Assembly (NCBI GenBank): GCA_025355645.1
Contig: JANXZG010000135.1
Coordinates: forward strand, 41,554-105,553
Direction: 5' to 3'
Origin: Gammaproteobacteria bacterium
GTDB lineage: Bacteria; Pseudomonadota; Gammaproteobacteria; Steroidobacterales; Steroidobacteraceae
Length of the DNA stretch: 64,000 bases
This document shows positions 9,110 through 18,362 of the stretch, piece after piece. The notes under the pieces were generated by a model. The model saw nothing but the letters and a program-made list of their open reading frames with translations, searched no databases and was not told the DNA's origin. Numbering within the stretch: the stretch's first letter is position 1; every line of letters begins with the position of its first letter. The position numbers and the translations under genes were made by a program.

Positions 9110-9842
9110 ATGAAAAACCTCGCGGGATTCTCGGCATCAGTGGGCGTATTCCCTGAAATCGGTGACGAGAAATTCATCGAGACGGCGCTGATTAGCGTAC
9201 TGCCCGCGAAGACGATTGATTCCGCCAATGGCCGCGCCCTGCCCGTCGCGCTCGCGCTCGCCCGGCGCCTTGGTATTGACCTTGCAAGCCTGAAGGGCAG
9301 CGGACGCGCGGGCACCATCACGCTCGACGATGTGACTGCGCCATTCAGATGTCACGACGGCGCAGCGCACAAAGAGCCCGGTGCCCGGAACCGGCGCAAC
9401 AGCGGAGCCGCTGCGCGGGGTGCGGCGCGTAATGGCGCACACGATGTCGTCAGCGCGTGACCAGACGGCGCCCAGCACGATTTGCGATGTTGCGGATATC
9501 GAGGGCTGGCCCGTCCAGGGCGACTATATGCCGCGCCTGATGCGCGCGATGGTGCAGGCGTGGCGCATCGAGCCGGCGCTGAATGCATGGTACGATCCTG
9601 CCAACAATTCACGCATCCTTTGCAAGCAAATGGATCTGGGTGTTGCAGTGGACACTGAAGGCGGATTTTTGGTCCCGGTGCTGCGCGATATCGATGGAAA
9701 GTCGGCGCAGGAACTGCGGAAGGTACTCGCGCTGCACAACGCGGCCGCGCATGGACGCACGGCGGGGAAGCCTGCCGCTATCTTGCAGCGGTCATCGAGG
9801 CCCTGGAAAAAACGCAGTAGGATCTTGGATTTCGGCTCTTGA
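9110..9842 (+). pseudogene. Decayed 2-oxo acid dehydrogenase E2 (dihydrolipoamide acyltransferase) remnant
   Basis: Two overlapping frames together give a broken E2 protein. Frame one (9110-9460) holds a peripheral subunit-binding domain, LPVALALARRLGIDLASLKGSG followed by GTITLDDV. The coding then shifts frame between about 9345 and 9381. Frame two continues as the E2 catalytic core, EPLRGVRRVMAHTMSSAR, with MDLGVAVDTEGGFLVPVLRD downstream. The N-terminal lipoyl domain with its lysine is absent, and the C-terminal catalytic HxxxDG region is lost where the frame runs into unrelated sequence before 9842. No E1 or E3 genes are adjacent. It is squeezed between zapE and the glutamate dehydrogenase, so it is a relic of a former pdh/bkd-type gene. 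Confidence 0.82.
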
Positions 9843-9854
9843 GGGGGCTTGCGC

Positions 9855-12800
9855 ATGTATCAGAATCAGTCCGAATCCCATCGCCGTACATTGCGCGCGA
9901 TCGAAATGGCTGGCGCCCGCCTGCGCAAGCGCGTGCGCAACGTCAACCTTGCCGAGTTCCTGTCGGCCTACTACGGAAATGTGGATGCTTCGGATCTGGC
10001 CGCCTGCAACCCGAAGGAACTGGCCGCAGCGGCGCTTGCGCACCTGGAGTTCTCGCAGGTCCGACGACGCGGTCACACGCTGGTGCGGGTCATCAATCCC
10101 ACTGTCAAGGACGACGGCTATTTCTCGCCGCACACCATCATCGAGATGGTCAACGATGACATGCCCTTCCTGGTCGACTCGATCGGCCTCGCCCTTGAAC
10201 GGCGCTCCCTCGCCGTGCATTTTCTTGCGCATCCGGTCCTCGCGGCGGCGCGCGATCGCGCCGGCGCGCTGCGTGCACTGAAGCCGCGCGGCGCCGCCGA
10301 GGGTAACCCGGCGTTGCGCCTGGAATCGTTCCAGCATATCGAGGTCGATCGCATTGTCGACGCGGCCCAGATTGCGGCGCTCACTGCGGAGATCATCAGA
10401 AACCTTGACGATGTTCGCGTAGCCTGCGCCGACTGGAGCCAGATGCGCGGCGCCGCGCAGCTGGCGGCGGCGGATGTGAACCTGCGCGGACCGCGCTTCG
10501 ATGCCGAGGACGTGGAAGAGACCCGCGCGCTGCTGCAATGGATGGCCGAGCGCCATTTCACGTTCCTGGGCTATAGAGAATACCGGCTGCGCGGAGCCGC
10601 CAAGCGGCGCACGCTGGTACCGGTTCCCGGCAGTGGCCTCGGGATATTGCGCGATGGCCGGCCGCGACCGCTGCAGATGCATCGCACCCTGGCCAGTGAC
10701 CTGCAGCGCCAGATCCGCGCGCGCGAAATTGCCGTGGTCACCAAGTCAAACTCCGAGGCGACGGTCCACCGCAGTGGTTATCTCGATTATGTCGGGATTA
10801 AGCAGTGCGATCCGTCGGGACGGGTGATCGGTGAGCGACGCTTCCTCGGCTTATGGACATCGTCAGCGTACAACAGCACGCCAGAGGAGATCCCGTTGTT
10901 GCGCCACAAGGTGCGCAAAGTAGTCGGGCATTTCGGCCTCGCGCCAGACAGCCATGACGGCAAGGCACTGCAGCACATCATCTCGTCAATCCCGCGCGAT
11001 GAGCTGTTCCAGGCCAGCGTGCCGGAACTCGTGCGCACCGTGTCCGGCGTGTTCGGGCTGCAGGAGCGTCCACGCGTGCGCTTGATCATGCGCCGCGACC
11101 CTTTCCGGCGGTTCTATTCTTGCCTGATTTTCGTGCCGCGCGAGAAATACAACACGCCCGTGCGCCAACGCATAGAGCGCGTGCTTGCGGACGCGCTTAA
11201 CACCACGAGCCTCGAGTCGCAAGTGCAGATTGCGCAGGGCACGCTCGCGCGCATTCATGTCGTGGCGCGCACCGAGGCGAGCGCGGAAAAGCGCATCGAT
11301 GTGGACGGGCTCGAGAAGCAGCTCGCTGCCGCGGTGCGCTCATGGTCGGATGATTTCAAGTCCTGCATGCTGGCAAGCTACGATGAGGCGCGCGCGCTGC
11401 AGCTGGTGACGCAGTACGCGGCGGCGTTCCCGGTGGCCTACCAGGAGGATTTCGATGCGGCCACTGCGGTCCTTGACGTAGGGTTCTTCGAGGCGCTGGC
11501 GGTGAATCCCGCGATGCTTCATATGGAGCTTTACCGGCCCGCGCGGCACAAGGACCGGCTGTTCCTGAAGATCTACCGCGACAAGGAAGCGATCCCCGTC
11601 TCGGATCTATTGCCGATGCTGGAGAATACGGGGCTCAGAGTCATTACAGAACGGCCGTACCAGCTGACCTTTGGGCACGATCGGCGCGGCTGGATCCAGG
11701 ACCTGGAATTGCAGATTGATGCCAACGCATTTGCGAGCTTCGAGACGCTCGCGCGCGAAATCAAGAGCCTGCTGCGCGCGGTATGGACCGCACGGGCCGA
11801 CAGCGACAGCTTCAACCGCCTGACGCTGCACGCCGGAATCCCGTGGCGGCAGGTCAACGTGATCCGCGCTTATTGCCGTTACCTACTGCAGACGGGCCTG
11901 CCTTTTAGCCAGGGTTATATTGCGCAGGTGTTGACGCAACAGGCCTCACTCACGCGCCTGCTGGCGGACTTGTTTATCACGCGCTTCGATCCGAAACTTT
12001 TGCCAAAGGCTCGCCCGAAGGCGCTCGCGCGCGTCAATGAGCGCATACGCGTAGCGCTCGAGCTGGTCGTGCGCTCCGATGAGGACCGGATCCTGCGTTC
12101 GCTATGGAACGTCATTGCCGCATCAGTGCGCACCAACGCCTTCCAGACCGATGCGGCGGGAGTGCCGAAGACCTACCTGTCTTTCAAGTTGGAGTGCCAG
12201 CAGCTGCGGGACCTGCCGCTGCCGCGGCCGCTGTTTGAGATATTCGTATTCTCGCAGCGCATGGAAGGGCTGCATATGCGCATGGGCAAGGTCGCGCGCG
12301 GGGGCATCCGCTGGTCGGACCGGCGCGAGGATTTCCGCACCGAGATCTTGGGATTGATGAAGGCGCAGCACGTCAAGAACACCGTGATCGTTCCGGTGGG
12401 TGCCAAGGGCGGTTTCGTAATCAAAAACATGCCGGCGGCCGACCGCGATGTGCAACAGGCCGAAGTGGTCGCGTGCTACCAGACACTGATCCGCGGCATG
12501 CTGGACCTGACCGACAACATCGTGGATGACAAGCCCGTCGCTCCGCCGCTGGTTGTGCGCTATGACGCGGACGATCCTTATCTCGTCGTGGCAGCAGACA
12601 AGGGCACCGCGACGTTCTCCGACATTGCCAACGCGCTGTCGGCGGACTACGGATTCTGGCTGGGCGATGCCTTCGCCTCGGGCGGTTCGGCCGGCTACGA
12701 CCACAAGAAAATGGCCATCACTGCCCGCGGCGGTTGGGAGTGCGTCAAGCGGCACTTTCGGGAAATTGGCGTCGACATCCAGCGCAGCGAGTTTTCCGTC

Positions 12801-14687
12801 GCCGCGATCGGCGATATGGCCGGCGATGTATTTGGCAACGGCATGCTGCAGTCGCAGAAGATTCGCCTGGTCGCCGCGTTCAATCATCAGCACATCTTCC
12901 TTGACCCCGATCCCAATGCGGCCCGATCCTTCCGCGAGCGCGCGCGCCTGTTTGCCCTGCCGCGATCTAGCTGGGATGACTATTCACGCGAGGTGATCTC
13001 CCGCGGCGGCGGTGTGTTCCTGCGCAGCCTCAAGGCGATCTCCCTGTCGAAGGAGGCCCAGGCGCTGCTCGGGCTGCCGGCACAAAGTACGCCGATCGAT
13101 ATCATTCATGCGATCCTGCGATTGCCGGTCGATCTTTTGTGGAATGGCGGCATTGGCACCTACGTCAAGGCAAGCACCGAAGGACACGGCGACGTCGGCG
13201 ATCGCAGCAACGATGCGGTGCGCGTCGATGGCCGCGAGTTGCGCTGCAAGGTCATCGGCGAAGGCGGCAACCTCGGCTTAACCCAGCTCGGCCGCATAGA
13301 ATACGCGCGCCACGGCGGGCGGCTTAACACTGATTTCATCGACAATTCAGCCGGCGTGAACTGCTCCGACGTTGAAGTGAACCTGAAAATCCTCCTGAAC
13401 GTCGCGATGCGGGCGGGCGAGGTCACCCGCCCCGCACGCGACCGGCTGCTATCCAGCATGACAGACGAGGTGGCAGAGCTGGTGCTGCGCAACAACTACA
13501 TGCAGAGCCAGGCATTGAGCGTGCTGGAGGCGCAGGCCAAGAGCGACATTGACGAGGCGGCTTTCGTATTGCGCGCGCTGGAGCGGTCGGGCGACTTGAA
13601 CCGCGCACTTGAGTTCCTGCCGGCGGAAGAGGAAATCGCCGAGCGACGCCGCAGCGGCGCGGGGCTCACGCGACCAGAACTTGCGATCGTGCTGAGCTAT
13701 GGAAAAATATGGCTGTATCGCGCGCTGATCCATTCCAGCGTGCCCGAGAATGCGTACTTCGCGGGCGAACTGGCACGCCAGTTTCCGCCGCCGATCCAGA
13801 AGCGCTTCCCGTTGCGCCTCAAGAAACACCGCTTGCGCCGCGAAATCATCGCCACCGCGATCACCAATAGCCTGATCAACCGCATGGGCCCGGCCTTTCC
13901 AATCAGGGCGCAGGCCGATACCGGCGCGGATCCGGCGTCGGTCGCCCGCGCGTACACGATCGCACGTGACGTGTTCGCTGTGCGCAGCGTCTGGGAGCAC
14001 ATCGACAAGCTCGACAACCGCATAGCCGCGACCGTGCAATATGCGGCGATCGAGAGGACTACGCGCCTGCTTCGGCACGCGAGCTACTGGCTGCTTAAGA
14101 ATTATTCCCGCTCAGCGGACATCGAGACGGCCGTGCGCCATTTCGCTGCTCCGGTGGCTGAACTGACGCAGGCAATTGCCACGGCGTCAGGACCCGCCGA
14201 ACATGCGCGGCAGTCAGCGCAGCGCGCCGCGCTGGTCGAACAAGGCCTGCCGGAGGCACTTGCCGGGCGTATTGCCTCGCTCGAGTCGCTGCACAGCGCG
14301 CTGGACCTCGTGGAAATCTCCAAGGCCAGCCGCCTGCCGATCAGCTTCGCCGCGACCGCGTACTTCGACATCGGCGAGCGCATCGGACTCGACTGGCTCA
14401 AGCAGCAGATCGAGTCCCTCGAGGGCGATGGCCATTGGCACGCGGTAGCGCATTCAGCGCTGCTCGACAATCTGTACGAACTGCAGCGCAAGATCACAGG
14501 CGCAGCGCTAGGCTGCCGCGGGCGCAATGCTGCCGCCCGCGTCAGCGCCTGGCTGGAAGCTCGCGCCGGCGCGATCAGCAACCTGGATAGCCTGCTGACC
14601 GACCTGCGCACGGGACCTGCGCCTGACTTCGCGACGCTTTCGGTCGCGCTCGAGTCAGTGCGGCACTTGCCGGGGGCTGAGAGTTGA
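9855..14687 (+). CDS. gdhB: NAD-specific glutamate dehydrogenase, large 180-kDa class
   Basis: About 1,610 residues, the size of the L-GDH180 family, which oxidatively deaminates glutamate to 2-oxoglutarate and ammonia using NAD. The N-terminal ACT-like regulatory region includes EMVNDDMPFLVDSIG and HFTFLGYREYRL. The catalytic core has MEGLHMRMGKVARGGIRWSDR, VPVGAKGGFVIKNMP, DAFASGGSAGYDHKKMAITARGGW split over the dehydrogenase domain, and GDMAGDVFGNGML. The C-terminal part (NCSDVEVNLKILLN, RPELAIVLSYGKIWLY) is also characteristic. I prefer the ATG at 9855 (GAGGGGG upstream); a TTG two codons earlier is possible. It stands alone, 35 bases ahead of gpmA. Confidence 0.95.
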   Translation: MYQNQSESHRRTLRAIEMAGARLRKRVRNVNLAEFLSAYYGNVDASDLAACNPKELAAAALAHLEFSQVRRRGHTLVRVINPTVKDDGYFSPHTIIEMVNDDMPFLVDSIGLALERRSLAVHFLAHPVLAAARDRAGALRALKPRGAAEGNPALRLESFQHIEVDRIVDAAQIAALTAEIIRNLDDVRVACADWSQMRGAAQLAAADVNLRGPRFDAEDVEETRALLQWMAERHFTFLGYREYRLRGAAKRRTLVPVPGSGLGILRDGRPRPLQMHRTLASDLQRQIRAREIAVVTKSNSEATVHRSGYLDYVGIKQCDPSGRVIGERRFLGLWTSSAYNSTPEEIPLLRHKVRKVVGHFGLAPDSHDGKALQHIISSIPRDELFQASVPELVRTVSGVFGLQERPRVRLIMRRDPFRRFYSCLIFVPREKYNTPVRQRIERVLADALNTTSLESQVQIAQGTLARIHVVARTEASAEKRIDVDGLEKQLAAAVRSWSDDFKSCMLASYDEARALQLVTQYAAAFPVAYQEDFDAATAVLDVGFFEALAVNPAMLHMELYRPARHKDRLFLKIYRDKEAIPVSDLLPMLENTGLRVITERPYQLTFGHDRRGWIQDLELQIDANAFASFETLAREIKSLLRAVWTARADSDSFNRLTLHAGIPWRQVNVIRAYCRYLLQTGLPFSQGYIAQVLTQQASLTRLLADLFITRFDPKLLPKARPKALARVNERIRVALELVVRSDEDRILRSLWNVIAASVRTNAFQTDAAGVPKTYLSFKLECQQLRDLPLPRPLFEIFVFSQRMEGLHMRMGKVARGGIRWSDRREDFRTEILGLMKAQHVKNTVIVPVGAKGGFVIKNMPAADRDVQQAEVVACYQTLIRGMLDLTDNIVDDKPVAPPLVVRYDADDPYLVVAADKGTATFSDIANALSADYGFWLGDAFASGGSAGYDHKKMAITARGGWECVKRHFREIGVDIQRSEFSVAAIGDMAGDVFGNGMLQSQKIRLVAAFNHQHIFLDPDPNAARSFRERARLFALPRSSWDDYSREVISRGGGVFLRSLKAISLSKEAQALLGLPAQSTPIDIIHAILRLPVDLLWNGGIGTYVKASTEGHGDVGDRSNDAVRVDGRELRCKVIGEGGNLGLTQLGRIEYARHGGRLNTDFIDNSAGVNCSDVEVNLKILLNVAMRAGEVTRPARDRLLSSMTDEVAELVLRNNYMQSQALSVLEAQAKSDIDEAAFVLRALERSGDLNRALEFLPAEEEIAERRRSGAGLTRPELAIVLSYGKIWLYRALIHSSVPENAYFAGELARQFPPPIQKRFPLRLKKHRLRREIIATAITNSLINRMGPAFPIRAQADTGADPASVARAYTIARDVFAVRSVWEHIDKLDNRIAATVQYAAIERTTRLLRHASYWLLKNYSRSADIETAVRHFAAPVAELTQAIATASGPAEHARQSAQRAALVEQGLPEALAGRIASLESLHSALDLVEISKASRLPISFAATAYFDIGERIGLDWLKQQIESLEGDGHWHAVAHSALLDNLYELQRKITGAALGCRGRNAAARVSAWLEARAGAISNLDSLLTDLRTGPAPDFATLSVALESVRHLPGAES

Positions 14688-14722
14688 ATGTCGATTCCTG
14701 ACCACAACCAAAGGATGCCGCA

Positions 14723-15526
14723 GTGCCCGGAACATTGATCCTGGTTCGCCACGGCCAGAGCACCTGGAATGTCGAGAACCTCTTTACCGGCTGGGTCGAT
14801 GTCGACTTGACCGACAAAGGCAGGCAGGAAGCGCTCCAGGCGGGCCGCGATATCCTCCAGGAAAAAATAGTTCCCCACATCGCCTTCACCTCGGTGCTGA
14901 AGCGTGCCATCCGCACCTTGTGGTCGATCCTCGATGTCACGGACCGCATGTGGATGCCGGTCGAGAACAGCTGGCGTCTGAACGAGCGGCATTATGGTGC
15001 GCTGCAAGGCCTCGACAAGGCGCAGACCGCTGCCAGGCACGGCGAGGAGCAGGTGAAGATCTGGCGGCGCAGTTACGATATCCCCCCGCCACCGCTCTCG
15101 CGTGAAGATCCGCGCCATCCGCGCTTCGATCAGCGGTACGCGGAAGTCGATCCTTCGCTTTTGCCGGCGGCCGAGTCACTGAAGGACACGCTCGAGCGGG
15201 TGCTGCCCTTCTGGCACGCGCGAATCGCGCCGCAGCTCATGGCCGACAAAAACGTACTGGTCGTCGCGCATGGAAATTCACTGCGCGCGCTCGTCAAGAT
15301 GCTGGATGGGATGTCGGAGGCCCAGATACTCGAGTTCAATATCGCCACGGGCGTGCCGATTGTCTACCGGTTCGATGCGCAGCTGGCCTCACTCGGCCGG
15401 CGATTCCTCGGGGATGCTAAGGCCATCGCCGCGGCCGAGGACGCCGTGCGCAAGCAGGGCCAGAAAAAGCACGATCCGCAGAAGGAATCAGCCGTCGGGC
15501 GCGATCGTGATTCGCAGCCCGGATAG
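14723..15526 (+). CDS. gpmA: 2,3-bisphosphoglycerate-dependent phosphoglycerate mutase
   Basis: Glycolytic dPGM of 267 residues interconverting 3- and 2-phosphoglycerate. The phosphohistidine motif LVRHGQSTWN is near the N-terminus. TSVLKRAIRTLW, ERHYGALQGLDKAQTA and VVAHGNSLRALVKML (second catalytic histidine) are all in place. The start is GTG at 14723, with AAAGGA upstream. The last ~25 residues (KKHDPQKESAVGRDRDSQPG) look like a read-through tail, because the gene ends 39 bases inside the convergent ferredoxin gene. That tail-to-tail overlap is unusual but both frames look intact. Confidence 0.95.
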   Translation: MPGTLILVRHGQSTWNVENLFTGWVDVDLTDKGRQEALQAGRDILQEKIVPHIAFTSVLKRAIRTLWSILDVTDRMWMPVENSWRLNERHYGALQGLDKAQTAARHGEEQVKIWRRSYDIPPPPLSREDPRHPRFDQRYAEVDPSLLPAAESLKDTLERVLPFWHARIAPQLMADKNVLVVAHGNSLRALVKMLDGMSEAQILEFNIATGVPIVYRFDAQLASLGRRFLGDAKAIAAAEDAVRKQGQKKHDPQKESAVGRDRDSQPG

Positions 15527-15802
15527 TTCTGGCGTGAAATCAACCTGGCAGGATAAACGCGAGGTGGCCGGGTTGTAATCGGCAAGTTCAGTTAACAGGT
15601 CCTGCTCATCGCTTTGTTTCTTTGGCAGCTTCGCCACCCAGCTCTCTTCCACGAATACATGACAAGTGGCGCAGGAGCAAAGTCCGCCGCAAATCGCTGC
15701 TACGCCGTAATCGAGCTCGCGCAGGATCTCCATGAGCTTCAACCCCGGCTTTGCCTCGATCTCGTGCAACCTGCCGTCACGGTCGACAATACTCATCCGC
15801 GC
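15488..15802 (-). CDS. 2Fe-2S ferredoxin, adrenodoxin/putidaredoxin type
   Basis: Small plant/adrenodoxin-like ferredoxin of about 104 residues. The cluster cysteines sit in CGGLCSCATCHVFVEE and in the later RLSCQV. The block YNPATSRLSCQV is typical of ferredoxins that feed cytochrome P450s or Rieske oxygenases, as well as of the Isc ferredoxin. I chose the ATG at 15800-15802 because GGAG lies six bases upstream; five more in-frame codons exist before it. It is 75 bases downstream of the probable thiamine kinase on the same strand and could be the last gene of that operon. Its redox partner is not evident here. Confidence 0.9.
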   Translation of the reverse strand, partial: ARMSIVDRDGRLHEIEAKPGLKLMEILRELDYGVAAICGGLCSCATCHVFVEESWVAKLPKKQSDEQDLLTELADYNPATSRLSCQVDFTPELSGLRITIAPDG

Positions 15803-15877
15803 CATAGGGATCTCCAATTTACCAAACCGCCTATTTTGCCGTAACTTCGGCAGATCGACTACTGCGGCGGCTAATTC

Positions 15878-16741
15878 TCAGTTCGCCGCGCCCAGGCGCG
15901 CGGTAAGTATCCGGGTGCGGCGGGCGGTGGCGGCATCGGCCTGCAAGTGCGCGTGCGTCGCGCTCCACAGCAGGCAGACATAGTCAAAGAGCCACACCAG
16001 CAGCCGGAGCCGCTGCACGTGCTCCGTGCACGGCGCACGCCCGAGATATGCTTCGAGCAACAGACGATGATCCGGTTCCGACAGATCGTTCGCCGACAGC
16101 CATCCGGCAAGATCCCAATAGGGATCTGAGTAGTGCGCATATTCCCAGTCGAGGATCGTCAGTCCCGCCACGCCATCAACCAGGTTGAGCCTGTGCAGGT
16201 CGCTGTGACACAGCACGTCCGCATACGATGGCAGTGCCGCAAGCGCGGCAAGATGCCGCTCCGCCCTGCCCGGCCAGTCGCTGCGGCCGACGCTGGCAGG
16301 CAACTCGGCGCCGATTGCGCGATAGTGATGAATCCAGCCATCGGGTCGCATCGCGCGGCGCGGCGGGGGCACATCCAGGGCCTGGATGCGCCGCACGAGC
16401 AAGGCGATGCGCGTTGTCTGGGCCGAATTCTTCGCGCTGGCAGCCGTCCACGTCCGGCCTCGGACCCATTTGGTCACCAGGATGCCGGAGGCGGGATCGG
16501 CATGGCAGATCGCGGGGCCAAGTTGGGCGGCAGCGACTGCGCTGAATACCCGAACGTCCCAGGATGCAAGCGTATCTGCAGTAACCGGCGCGGACGGCGA
16601 TAGCGGCAGGCGCATTGCATAGAATTGGCCGTCGCGCATGACCCGATAGGTACTGTGGCCCGGCCCGCGGGCCACGAGCCTGACCAGCGGCTTGCCGCGC
16701 CCTGGCACCGACTCGCGCGCAAGGCCCTCGGGATCAAGCAT
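15878..16741 (-). CDS. Phosphotransferase of the choline kinase/APH fold, probable thiamine kinase
   Basis: Protein of 287 residues with the aminoglycoside/choline kinase fold. The catalytic loop reads CHSDLHRLNLV and the metal-binding motif ILDWEYAHYSDPYWDLA. The N-terminal nucleotide-binding part has GPGHSTYRVMRDGQFYAMRLP. Sequence alone would allow choline, ethanolamine or thiamine kinase. The context decides: it overlaps pnuT by eight bases, and both follow a TPP riboswitch, so phosphorylation of imported thiamine (ThiK-like role) is the best inference. The kinase would trap thiamine as thiamine phosphate in the cytoplasm. Function is not proven by motifs. Confidence 0.8.
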   Translation of the reverse strand: MLDPEGLARESVPGRGKPLVRLVARGPGHSTYRVMRDGQFYAMRLPLSPSAPVTADTLASWDVRVFSAVAAAQLGPAICHADPASGILVTKWVRGRTWTAASAKNSAQTTRIALLVRRIQALDVPPPRRAMRPDGWIHHYRAIGAELPASVGRSDWPGRAERHLAALAALPSYADVLCHSDLHRLNLVDGVAGLTILDWEYAHYSDPYWDLAGWLSANDLSEPDHRLLLEAYLGRAPCTEHVQRLRLLVWLFDYVCLLWSATHAHLQADAATARRTRILTARLGAAN

Positions 16742-17303
16742 TCACCGGCTCCAGATCGCGCTGCCACTCGCGCATGCCGACGATGATCATCGCGAGGTAC
16801 AGGGCGAACAGCAAAGCGGTGGTATACAGGCCGCGCGTGTAGGACAGGAACATGGTCAGCGCATCGATGACGAGCCACCAGTGCCAGTTCTCGAATACCT
16901 TGCGTGCCACTAGGAAAGTCGCAAACACGCTTGACCAGGTCACGAAGGAGTCACCATAGGGCCACGCGGCCGAGGTGTAGCGGCGCAGAAACCACGAACT
17001 CACGGCGGCGAGCACCAGCACCGCAAGCAGCCCCAGCAGATGCCAGCGCAGCGGCCACCGATGCACCCTGCTGGCCTGCTCCGCAGATGCGCCTGTGCGC
17101 CAGCACCAGAATCCGTAGATCGCCATCGCGGCATAGAAGGCATTCAGGGCAGACTCCATATAAAGCCGTGCTTGGAACAGCACCAGCACATACAGGCAGG
17201 AACTGACGAACGAGACGATCCAGCAGCTGCGCCATCGCTTGATGGCCAGCACGACGTACAGCAGCGCCAGCGCGGCGGCCACGTACTCAACTTCTTTCGG
17301 CAT
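16734..17303 (-). CDS. pnuT: Thiamine transporter of the PnuC family (PnuT)
   Basis: Inner-membrane protein of 189 residues with several hydrophobic helices. PnuC-family features include NAFYAAMAIYGFWCWR, ENWHWWLVIDALTMFLSYTRGLY and ALYLAMIIVGMREW near the C-terminus. PnuC proteins move vitamin-like substrates by facilitated diffusion; those behind TPP riboswitches carry thiamine. I chose the ATG at 17301-17303 (MPKEVEYVAAALALLYV) because the riboswitch occupies the bases just upstream. The reading frame continues through the riboswitch but is not protein-like there. The Shine-Dalgarno-like GGGAGCAGG lies at the end of the aptamer, which favours translational control. Confidence 0.9.
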   Translation of the reverse strand: MPKEVEYVAAALALLYVVLAIKRWRSCWIVSFVSSCLYVLVLFQARLYMESALNAFYAAMAIYGFWCWRTGASAEQASRVHRWPLRWHLLGLLAVLVLAAVSSWFLRRYTSAAWPYGDSFVTWSSVFATFLVARKVFENWHWWLVIDALTMFLSYTRGLYTTALLFALYLAMIIVGMREWQRDLEPVNA

Positions 17304-17307
17304 GGAC

Positions 17308-17395
17308 CTGCTCCCTACGCCGGTATCAACCGGATCAGGTTCGACGGGTTCGCGCGGCGCGCGTCTCAGGCCCCTTGTCGGGCCACCCCAAGGTC
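17308..17395 (-). ncRNA. TPP (THI-box) riboswitch
   Basis: Reading leftwards on the minus strand, the conserved CTGAGA core follows GGGGTGGCCCGACAAGGGGC. The second conserved block GAACCTGATCCGGTTGATAC then CGGCGTAGGGA closes the aptamer. These are the two TPP-binding helices. It ends about five bases before the pnuT ATG, so ligand binding probably masks the ribosome-binding site. Confidence 0.94.
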
Positions 17396-17460
17396 CTTTG
17401 AGTCTAGCCGGATGGCTCTGGGCATGCAAAACTCCAGCCTGGCTACCTTAGGAGTGATGC

Positions 17461-18360
17461 GTGCGCATTTATCGGGTCGACGCCTTTACCCAGACTCCAT
17501 TCACCGGCAACCCGGCAACCGTGGTGCTCGATGCGGATGGCCGGGACGAGGCGATGCTACTCGCAATCGCACGCGAATTTCCCGGCACCGAAACCGCGTT
17601 CGTACTCGCGCCGAGCGCGCCGGACCATGACCTGCGTATGCGCTTCTTCAACTCGCGCAAGGAGTGGCCGTTCATCGGGCACGCAACTATCGCCGCCCAC
17701 GCGGTGCTGCTCGATGTCGGGCGGCGCGGCCTCGGCCGTTGCCTCCAGCATTCGGGCACCGGAATTATCGAGGTGCTGGCGCATGCGGCAGGTCCGTCGC
17801 ACACGCAACGCGGCAGCATCGAATTTCGCCAGAGCGTGCCGGACTTCGATGCGCCTATACCGTTGAAGACCACGCTGCGGATTGCGGAAGCGCTGCGCCT
17901 GCCGGCGCGCCAGCTCCACGAATCGCTGCCCGCGCGACTCGCGCGTAAGGGCAGCACCCGACTGCTGGTGCCGGTCGAGGATGCCGGGGCGCTTGATATC
18001 ATTGCGCCGAATTTCGATACCCTGGAGTCGATCGGCCGTGAACTCGGCGTCGAGGGCTTCTTCCCGTTCGCCTATCAGCGCACGGGCCATGAAGTGCTGA
18101 CCGATGCGCGCATGTTCTGTCCCGCCCTCGGCCTGCCCGAGGATCCCGTCAGCGGCAACGCGCATGTGATGCTGGCCGCCTACCTGCTGGAATACAAGAT
18201 CCTGGATCGCGAGGTCACGACTTTCGTCGGCCGCCAAGGCCGGCAGCTGCTTCGGCCCGGCCAGGTCAATGTCGCGCTCGAGTTCGACCAGGGGACCCTG
18301 CGCGCCGTGCGCATCGGTGGCACGGCGGTGATTGTCAGCGCCGGGGAACTGCGGATCTAA
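17461..18360 (+). CDS. PhzF family isomerase
   Basis: Protein of 299 residues in the PhzF/diaminopimelate-epimerase fold. It begins MRIYRVDAFTQTPFTGNPATVV, with the active-site glutamate probably in GTETAFV. WPFIGHATIAAHAVL and LPEDPVSGNAH are signature blocks. PhzF itself isomerises a phenazine precursor, but most chromosomal members have unknown substrates and no phenazine genes occur here. The start is GTG at 17461 with TAGGAG eight bases before it. It is divergent from the thiamine operon and ends two bases before the convergent lipoprotein gene stop. Confidence 0.88.
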   Translation: MRIYRVDAFTQTPFTGNPATVVLDADGRDEAMLLAIAREFPGTETAFVLAPSAPDHDLRMRFFNSRKEWPFIGHATIAAHAVLLDVGRRGLGRCLQHSGTGIIEVLAHAAGPSHTQRGSIEFRQSVPDFDAPIPLKTTLRIAEALRLPARQLHESLPARLARKGSTRLLVPVEDAGALDIIAPNFDTLESIGRELGVEGFFPFAYQRTGHEVLTDARMFCPALGLPEDPVSGNAHVMLAAYLLEYKILDREVTTFVGRQGRQLLRPGQVNVALEFDQGTLRAVRIGGTAVIVSAGELRI

Positions 18361-18362
18361 AG

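Noticed and set aside
9792..10682. 296-codon open frame antisense to the glutamate dehydrogenase start
   Set aside because: Shadow of a conserved coding region; no domain and no plausible start site.
12123..12893. 256-codon open frame antisense to the glutamate dehydrogenase core
   Set aside because: Lies wholly within the most conserved part of the dehydrogenase and has no family resemblance.
14102..15118. 338-codon open frame antisense to the glutamate dehydrogenase end and gpmA
   Set aside because: It spans two well-identified genes on the other strand. Its protein has no recognisable motif.
17304..17429. N-terminal extension of PnuT through the leader
   Set aside because: These bases form the TPP aptamer, and the extra codons read as Pro/Arg-rich sequence unlike a transporter N-terminus.
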